The notes beneath the pieces were generated by a model. It ran no database searches, was not told where the DNA came from, and saw only the letters and a list, made by a program, of their open reading frames with translations. From Pseudomonadota bacterium (lineage in GTDB: Bacteria > Pseudomonadota > Gammaproteobacteria > Burkholderiales > Methylophilaceae), in the NCBI GenBank assembly GCA_023459535.1, contig JAEWTK010000270.1:1-6172 (forward strand): a stretch of 6,172 nt of DNA, in the 5' to 3' direction. The translations under genes and the position numbers were made by a program. Of this stretch, positions 1 to 6,172 are shown in pieces. Within the stretch, counting starts at the first letter, position 1, and each line of letters begins with the position of its first letter.

Positions 1-1
1 C

Positions 2-460
2 CCGCTCTGGGTGGAGATCCGGGCACCACTGGCGCTGTTCGATACGCTGCGGCCGGGGTTACAGGTAAAGCTGCCGCAGACCGGGGTCGAAGGCAAGCTG
101 GTCAGTATCATTCGCAGCGTTAATCGCAATGACCAGACCCTGCAATTGCGTGCAGAAGTGATTGCGGGAGCTGACAGGCTGATACCGGGGCAGTATGTGG
201 AAGTCGAGATTGTGCCGGAAGGCGTTGCGGCAAACGGCCATCAGTCCTTTGTCCTGCCCAAGTCGGCCGTGGTCAGAAGTGGCGCCGAGTACTACATTTT
301 TGTGCAGGACCCGCAGGGTTTTGTTGCCACGGTGGTCGAGTTGCTCGGCGAGAAGGCCGGCATGGTGTCGATCAGGGCCGGGTTGAACGGTGATGAAAAG
401 GTCGCCGTCGCAGGCACTGCTGCCATCAAGGGCAAGTGGCTGGGCGTGGGAGACGAATGA
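2..460 (+). CDS. RND efflux periplasmic adaptor subunit (membrane fusion protein), C-terminal part
   Basis: The reading frame is open from the first bases of the window (PLWVEIR...) and stops at TGA 458-460, so 152 C-terminal residues are visible and the N-terminus lies upstream. A GTG at 11 is internal, because the residues before it fit the family. The visible part resembles CusB/CzcB-type adaptors. It has a beta-barrel segment (about window residues 1-70, ending in LIPGQYVEVEI), then a membrane-proximal segment with the typical LPKSAVVRSG...YYIFV stretch and a closing GLNGDEKVAVAGTAAIKGKW. Known role of the family: it links the inner-membrane RND pump to an outer-membrane channel in the periplasm, and some members also hand metal to the pump. 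The lipoyl, hairpin and signal-peptide regions are outside the window, so membrane anchoring cannot be judged. Its stop overlaps the next gene's start (ATGA), which suggests translational coupling to the pump. The family call is firm; the metal specificity is not visible. Confidence 0.9.
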   Translation, partial: PLWVEIRAPLALFDTLRPGLQVKLPQTGVEGKLVSIIRSVNRNDQTLQLRAEVIAGADRLIPGQYVEVEIVPEGVAANGHQSFVLPKSAVVRSGAEYYIFVQDPQGFVATVVELLGEKAGMVSIRAGLNGDEKVAVAGTAAIKGKWLGVGDE

Positions 461-3400
461 TGCTGGCTCGCCTCATACAATTCGCGTTGACCCAGCGGCT
501 ATTGATGCTGGTGGTGACAGCGCTGCTATTGGGTCTTGGTATTGTTTCGTTCCGCGCCCTGCCGATCGATGCCTTCCCCGATGTTTCCACCACCCAGGTC
601 AAGATCATCATCAAGGCGCCGGGCATGACGCCGGAAGAAGTGGAAAGCCGCATCACCTCGCTGATCGAGGTGGAGATGCTGGGCTTGCCGCGGCAGACCA
701 TGCTGCGCTCCGTCGCCAAATACGCGATGACCGACATCACGGTCGATTTCGCTGAAGGCACCGACATCTACTGGGCCCGCCAGCAGGTGGCTGAACGCCT
801 GAGCGGTGTCTGGGACAGCCTGCCGGCCGATATCTCCGGCGGCATGGCGCCAATGACCACGCCGCTGGGCGAGATGTTCATGTTCACCATCGAGAGCGAT
901 GAGCTCAGTCTGCAGGAGAAACGCAGCCTGCTGGACTGGGTCATCCGGCCGCAACTGCGCACCGTGCCGGGGGTGGCAGACGTCAATGCGCTGGGCGGGC
1001 TGGTGCGTACCTTCGAGGTGATTCCGGACAATGCCCGTATGTACGCCAGATCCGTGACCTTGCAGGATCTGCAGGCCGCGCTGACGCAGAACAACAGCAA
1101 CGATGGCGCCGGCCGTCTGGATGATGGCGAAGAATCTCTGCTGGTGCGATCCGAAGGCCGTTTTGTCACGCTGGAGGATGTCGCCAATACGGTCATTCGT
1201 AGCGAACAAGGCGCGCCATTGCGCATCATGGACGTGGCAGAAGTGAAGATAGGCGAGTTGACCCGTTATGGCGCCGTCACCAGCAACGGCAAGGGCGAGG
1301 CGGTGGAAGGGCTGGTGCTGGGCTTGCGCGGAGCCAATGCCCAGTTGCTGGTGCAGGGCGTCAAGGACAAGTTGGCCGAGATCGGGCCGACGCTGCCGCA
1401 AAGCGTTTCAATCAATGTGTTCTACGACCGCGGCAGCTTGGTCGAGCGTGCGATCAACACCGTATCGAAGGCGCTGATCGAGGCCATCGTACTGGTGCTG
1501 ATCCTGCTCGTGCTGTTCCTTGGCAACCTGCGTGCTGCGCTCACCGTGGCGCTGGTGCTGCCGCTGGCGGCACTGATTACCTTTATCCTGATGCGACAGT
1601 TCGGCATTTCCGCCAACTTGATGAGCCTCGGCGGACTGGCGATCGCCATCGGCATGCTGGTTGATGCGGCGGTGGTGGTGGTTGAGAACATCGTTTCCCA
1701 TCTGGCCGACAGCAAACGTGCCGAGAACCTGCCGCGCCTGCACCTGATCTACCGCGCCGTGCGTGAAGTCAGCGTGCCCATGGCCTCCGGCATCATGATC
1801 ATCATCATTGTCTTCCTGCCGCTGCTGACTTTGCAGGGTCTGGAAGGCAAGTTGTTCTCGCCGGTGGCGCTGACCATTGTCTTTGCCCTCGGCGGTTCGT
1901 TGCTGCTGTCGCTGACGGTGATTCCGGTATTGGCGTCCTTCTTGCTGAAAAAAGTCTCGCATGAGGAGCCGTGGCTGGTGCGCAAGGCACAGGCGGCCTA
2001 TCTGCCCGCGCTACACTGGGCGCTGGCGCACAGCCGCATCGTCATCGGCTGCGCACTGGCGGCGCTGGCGCTGACGGCGCTGGTCTACCTGCAGATCGGC
2101 AAGACCTTCATGCCGACCATGGATGAAGGTGACATCATTATCGGCGTCGAGAAGCTGCCCTCGGTCAATCTGCAGCAGAGCGTGGAGACCGACCTGATGA
2201 TCCAGCGCGCGATCATGGAAAAGGTACCGGAGGTACAGGGTATTTATTCACGCGTGGGGTCGGACGAACTGGGGCTGGACCCGATGGGACTCAACCAGAC
2301 CGACAATTTCCTTGTGCTGAAACCGCAGTCCGAGTGGCGCATGAAGACCAAGGAGAGCCTGATCGACCATCTGCGCGAGGTGATGGAGCAGATGCCAGGC
2401 ATCGCCTACAGTTTCACGCAGCCGATCGACATGCGCGTCAACGAGATGATCCTCGGCGTGCGTGGCGATCTTGCCATCAAGCTGTTCGGCACCGATCTGG
2501 ATGTGCTGGCGGAAAAGGCCGAGCAGATGGTCGCGGTACTGCAGAGTATCGAAGGCAGTGAGGATGTCTATACGCCGCAGAACAGCGGTATCCAGTATCT
2601 GCAGGTCGAGATCGACCGCATGGCTGCCGGCCGCCTTGGTTTCACCATCGCGGAGGTCGAGTCCATCCTCAGGATGCAACTGGAAGGCAAGGTGCTCGAT
2701 ATCGTGCAGGAAGGCCAGCGTCGCACGCCATTGATGATTCGTGGCAATGAGGAACTGCGGAAATCGCCGGCGGAATTCGCCAACTTGTTGCTGACCCTGC
2801 CGGACGGCAGCAATGTGCCCTTGTCGACGGTGGCCAAACTGGTGCGGGTCGAAGGGCCGGTGAAGGTCGATCGCCAACGCGGCGCACGGATGGTCGTAGT
2901 GACAGCCAATGTGCGCGACCGCGATCTGGTCGGTTATGTGGAAGAAGCGAAAGCCAAAATAGCCAGCGAGGTGGAATTGCCTGAAGGCTATTCGATCCTC
3001 TGGGGCGGCCAGTTCGAGAACCAGCAACGGGCGGCGGCAAGGCTTTCCATGGTGGTGCCGGTGGCGCTCGGTCTGATCTTTCTGCTGCTGTTCGCCACCT
3101 TCGGTTCGGCCGGACAGTCTGTCTTGATCCTCTCTAACATCCCGTTTGCCATGATAGGCGGCGTGTTTGCCTTGTGGTTGTCGGGTGAGTATCTGTCCGT
3201 GCCGGCATCGGTCGGTTTCATTGCGCTGCTGGGGATCGCCGTCTTGAATGGCGTGGTCATGGTGACCTATTTCAACCAGCTGGCAGCCAGTGGCATGGTG
3301 CTGACGGATGTGGTCATCGAAGGTGCAAAAAGACGTTTGCGGCCCGTACTGATGACGGCCTTTATCGCTGCTTTCGGCCTGGTGCCGTTGGTGTTCGCTA

Positions 3401-3522
3401 CCGGCCCCGGCTCGGAGATTCAGCGGCCATTGGCCATCGTCGTCATCGGTGGTCTGGTGACCTCGACGCTGCTAACGCTGATCTTGCTGCCCATACTCTA
3501 TCGTCGTTTCGGGAGGTCCTGA
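457..3522 (+). CDS. CusA/CzcA-family heavy-metal RND efflux pump, inner-membrane subunit
   Basis: This is a proton-driven exporter of 1021 residues, close to the usual 1040-1060 for the heavy-metal (HME) RND family. I start it at ATG 457, which overlaps the adaptor stop. ATG 460 is equally possible and sits 7 nt after GGAG (449-452). A GTG at 436 in the same frame lies inside the adaptor gene and adds MAGRGRR, which is not family-like. The RND layout is complete: TM1 (about 13-33), first periplasmic loop (PIDAFPDVSTTQVKI...), TM2-TM6 (about 340-496, with VFLPLLTLQGLEGKLF), TM7 (about 526-546), second periplasmic loop, and TM8-TM12 (about 863-1015, with GIAVLNGVVM and GSEIQRPLA). The TM4 relay reads A397-D403-E410, as in CusA; CzcA has Asp at the first position. 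By my alignment from memory, CusA metal-binding Met573, Met623 and Met672 correspond to G563, Q614 and E663, and CusA Lys984 corresponds to V964. A divalent-metal or atypical substrate is therefore more likely than Cu(I)/Ag(I), but this is inference. Confidence 0.93.
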   Translation: MMLARLIQFALTQRLLMLVVTALLLGLGIVSFRALPIDAFPDVSTTQVKIIIKAPGMTPEEVESRITSLIEVEMLGLPRQTMLRSVAKYAMTDITVDFAEGTDIYWARQQVAERLSGVWDSLPADISGGMAPMTTPLGEMFMFTIESDELSLQEKRSLLDWVIRPQLRTVPGVADVNALGGLVRTFEVIPDNARMYARSVTLQDLQAALTQNNSNDGAGRLDDGEESLLVRSEGRFVTLEDVANTVIRSEQGAPLRIMDVAEVKIGELTRYGAVTSNGKGEAVEGLVLGLRGANAQLLVQGVKDKLAEIGPTLPQSVSINVFYDRGSLVERAINTVSKALIEAIVLVLILLVLFLGNLRAALTVALVLPLAALITFILMRQFGISANLMSLGGLAIAIGMLVDAAVVVVENIVSHLADSKRAENLPRLHLIYRAVREVSVPMASGIMIIIIVFLPLLTLQGLEGKLFSPVALTIVFALGGSLLLSLTVIPVLASFLLKKVSHEEPWLVRKAQAAYLPALHWALAHSRIVIGCALAALALTALVYLQIGKTFMPTMDEGDIIIGVEKLPSVNLQQSVETDLMIQRAIMEKVPEVQGIYSRVGSDELGLDPMGLNQTDNFLVLKPQSEWRMKTKESLIDHLREVMEQMPGIAYSFTQPIDMRVNEMILGVRGDLAIKLFGTDLDVLAEKAEQMVAVLQSIEGSEDVYTPQNSGIQYLQVEIDRMAAGRLGFTIAEVESILRMQLEGKVLDIVQEGQRRTPLMIRGNEELRKSPAEFANLLLTLPDGSNVPLSTVAKLVRVEGPVKVDRQRGARMVVVTANVRDRDLVGYVEEAKAKIASEVELPEGYSILWGGQFENQQRAAARLSMVVPVALGLIFLLLFATFGSAGQSVLILSNIPFAMIGGVFALWLSGEYLSVPASVGFIALLGIAVLNGVVMVTYFNQLAASGMVLTDVVIEGAKRRLRPVLMTAFIAAFGLVPLVFATGPGSEIQRPLAIVVIGGLVTSTLLTLILLPILYRRFGRS

Positions 3523-3523
3523 T

Positions 3524-3841
3524 ATGCAACAAGCTTTATTAACCCTGATCGCATCGCCTGAGCTGGAGGAATCCCTGGTCGATTGGCTGCTGGAGCAGGA
3601 CCATGTGCAGGGATTTACCAGCATGCAGGTCTATGGCCATGGTTCCGGTGTCTCGGCCATGAGTGTGGCTGAGCAGGTGCAGGGCCGGCAGAAACGCACG
3701 CAGTTCATGGTGCATGGTGAAGTTTCCGGATTGGAAAGGCTTTTGCAAGACCTGCGGCAGGAATACCCAAGGGCCGGGTTGCATTACTTTCTTTCGCCGG
3801 TCATCAGCGCCGGGCCGATTACCGGGGATTCGCCTGAGTAA
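3524..3841 (+). CDS. DUF3240 family protein (small cytosolic, PII-like fold suspected)
   Basis: The 105-residue product begins 1 nt after the pump's stop, with a strong Shine-Dalgarno GGGAGG (3511-3516) 7 nt before the ATG, inside the pump's last codons. It matches my memory of the DUF3240 pattern: N-terminal LLTLIASPELEESLVDWLL, then GFTSMQVYGHGSG (about residues 30-42), an AEQVQGRQKRTQF segment (about 49-61), an amphipathic LERLLQDLRQEYP helix, and a C-terminal GLHYFLSPVISAGPI. Alternating strands and helices fit a ferredoxin/PII-like fold, which I recall from a structural-genomics entry for this family. There is no signal peptide or membrane segment, so it is probably cytosolic. The family is recurrently found next to HME-RND pumps and has no established function. 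Its place at the operon end suggests a role tied to the pump, such as metal or nucleotide sensing; that is inference only. Confidence 0.85.
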   Translation: MQQALLTLIASPELEESLVDWLLEQDHVQGFTSMQVYGHGSGVSAMSVAEQVQGRQKRTQFMVHGEVSGLERLLQDLRQEYPRAGLHYFLSPVISAGPITGDSPE

Positions 3842-3862
3842 GGAAGTTACGTTAAAAGGTTT

Positions 3863-3990
3863 AGCCACAGAGGACACAGAGTTCACAGAGAAAACCCATC
3901 GTTGAACGGGTGCGCGGTACCAGCCGCACGGTTGCTTCGACATGGGCATGCATTTGCTTTTCCTCTGTGTTCTCTGTGACCTCTGTGGCT
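3863..3990. repeat. Long inverted repeat built of CACAGAG heptads
   Basis: The left arm (3863-3893) contains CACAGAG at 3866, 3875 and 3884. The right arm (3960-3990) contains the complement CTCTGTG at 3963, 3972 and 3981. Both sets have an exact 9-bp period. Aligned as an inverted repeat, the arms match at about 28 of 31-32 positions, including an 11-bp perfect end (AGCCACAGAGG / CCTCTGTGGCT). The about 66-nt middle can fold further: CCCAT 3895-3899 pairs with ATGGG 3942-3946, and GTGCG 3910-3914 with CGCAC 3925-3929. It begins 22 nt after the DUF3240 stop. Similar 'cacagag' inverted repeats are, from memory, scattered through intergenic regions of many unrelated bacteria, with no agreed function. 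In RNA it could act as a 3'-end hairpin for the efflux operon, although no U-tract follows. Confidence 0.85.
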
Positions 3991-4041
3991 GGCTTGGTTT
4001 TCTTATGCCTTCGCCTTTAAATCCATGACTATTGAAGGGTT

Positions 4042-4098
4042 TTGCCGGCGGCTGGAACGCAGCTTTTACTTGCATTTCAGGCCACTTTCGCGTAACTT
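4042..4098 (+). promoter_or_regulatory. Possible thiC promoter (weak candidates only)
   Basis: The stretch 3991-4104 has no gene, and the thiC leader must start in or before it. Two weak sigma70-like pairs can be drawn. One is TTGCCG (4042-4047), 17 nt, TTTACT (4065-4070). The other is TTGCAT (4070-4075), 17 nt, TAACTT (4093-4098), which would start transcription at about 4105, right at the aptamer's first paired base. Neither is a good match to consensus, so the promoter position is a guess. Confidence 0.2.
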
Positions 4099-4104
4099 CG
4101 GCCC

Positions 4105-4190
4105 ATTGCTGGGGGTCTGCAAAATATCTGTTTTGCAGTGAGAAACACCCTTTGAACCTGATGCGGGTAATGCCGCCGTAGGGAAGCAGT
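4105..4190 (+). promoter_or_regulatory. TPP riboswitch aptamer (thi box) upstream of thiC
   Basis: The conserved thi-box core is present: TGAGAA (4139-4144), ACCCTTTGAACCTGAT (4147-4162) and TAATGCCGCCGTAGGGAA (4168-4185). The helices can be traced. P1 is 4105-4110 with 4185-4190 (one G-U). P2 is GGGT 4113-4116 with ACCC 4147-4150. P3 is a perfect 8-bp stem CTGCAAAA 4117-4124 / TTTTGCAG 4131-4138 with a 6-nt loop. P4 is GCGG 4163-4166 / CCGC 4173-4176, capped by the GTAATG region. P3 is simple, without a P3a branch. Known role: it binds thiamin pyrophosphate and represses thiamin biosynthesis genes when TPP is abundant. Its position 120 nt before thiC, on the same strand, fits that role. Confidence 0.96.
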
Positions 4191-4260
4191 TTTAACGCTT
4201 CCCTACCAATTATTGAATAGTGGAAGCAGTTTTAACGCTTCCCTATTATCAAACTTGTAG

Positions 4261-4269
<9 letters not shown>
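4179..4269 (+). repeat. About 40-nt tandem repeat of the aptamer's 3' segment, forming alternating hairpins
   Basis: A 24-nt block starting GGAAGCAG at 4182-4205 recurs identically at 4222-4245 (period 40), and a shorter variant TAGGGAATGCAG follows at 4258-4269. Copy 1 begins inside the aptamer. Its TAGGGAAGC (4179-4187) pairs perfectly over 9 bp with GCTTCCCTA (4197-4205) around a 9-nt loop. Copy 2 forms a like hairpin (4216-4227 with 4237-4247, 11 bp, T4221 bulged) with the identical loop. Shifted pairings are also possible: 4197-4205 with 4218-4227, and 4237-4245 with 4258-4267, each with a 12-nt loop. The hairpins lack a following U-tract, so they are not ordinary intrinsic terminators. 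Confidence 0.85.

Positions 4270-6172
<1,903 letters not shown>

Noticed and set aside
436..456. Earlier GTG start for the RND pump
   Set aside because: It adds seven residues (MAGRGRR) inside the adaptor gene with no family support. ATG 457 or 460 fits the ATGA junction and the Shine-Dalgarno sequence.
526..1401. 291-codon minus-strand frame, and further long minus frames at 1408-1962 and 2248-3027
   Set aside because: All are antisense to the RND pump, are rich in His, Gln and Arg as typical shadows of high-GC genes, and have no family resemblance.
3863..3990. CRISPR array, because of the regularly spaced heptads
   Set aside because: The 7-bp units with 2-bp gaps are far too short, and the arms are inverted relative to each other.
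3539..4075. 178-codon minus-strand frame running across the intergenic repeat
   Set aside because: It covers the antisense of DUF3240 and the heptad hairpin, is low in complexity, and has no recognisable domain.
4179..4250. Intrinsic transcription terminators in the thiC leader
   Set aside because: Both GC-containing hairpins are followed by mixed sequence (CCAATTATTG and ATCAAACTTG), with no U-tract.

Overview
The window looks like a piece of proteobacterial chromosome, most likely betaproteobacterial. The protein sequences have that flavour, G+C is moderately high, the genes are packed with ATGA or 1-nt junctions, and thiC carries a TPP riboswitch. The lineage call is inference from protein style only. 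All genes lie on the + strand, and the window cuts through a gene at each end.

Positions 1-3841 hold the distal part of a heavy-metal-type RND efflux operon. It contains the C-terminal 152 residues of a periplasmic adaptor, a complete inner-membrane RND pump of 1021 residues, and a 105-residue DUF3240 protein. The first two genes overlap by 4 nt and the last two are 1 nt apart, so they are probably co-transcribed and translationally coupled. Adaptor and pump would form a tripartite exporter with an outer-membrane channel that is not in the window. The pump mixes signatures: its TM4 charge relay is CusA-like (Ala-Asp-Glu), but the three Cu(I)/Ag(I)-binding methionines of CusA are replaced, so the metal should not be assigned by name.

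Positions 3842-4310 are non-coding (469 nt). First comes a long imperfect inverted repeat whose arms are each three CACAGAG heptads at a 9-bp period (3863-3990). A stretch with only weak promoter candidates follows. Then comes a TPP riboswitch aptamer (4105-4190) with an unusual downstream platform. The aptamer's own 3' segment is repeated about every 40 nt, giving a chain of alternating, mutually exclusive hairpins. The chain ends next to a hairpin that hides the thiC Shine-Dalgarno sequence.

Positions 4311-6172 hold thiC (HMP-P synthase, thiamin pyrimidine branch). It starts at GTG and is complete except for its last few codons beyond the window edge.

The most interesting item is the thiC leader. 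The pairings visible in the sequence suggest a domino-type relay in which TPP binding is passed through duplicated hairpins to the ribosome-binding site. No mobile element gene, CRISPR array, tRNA or rRNA was seen.
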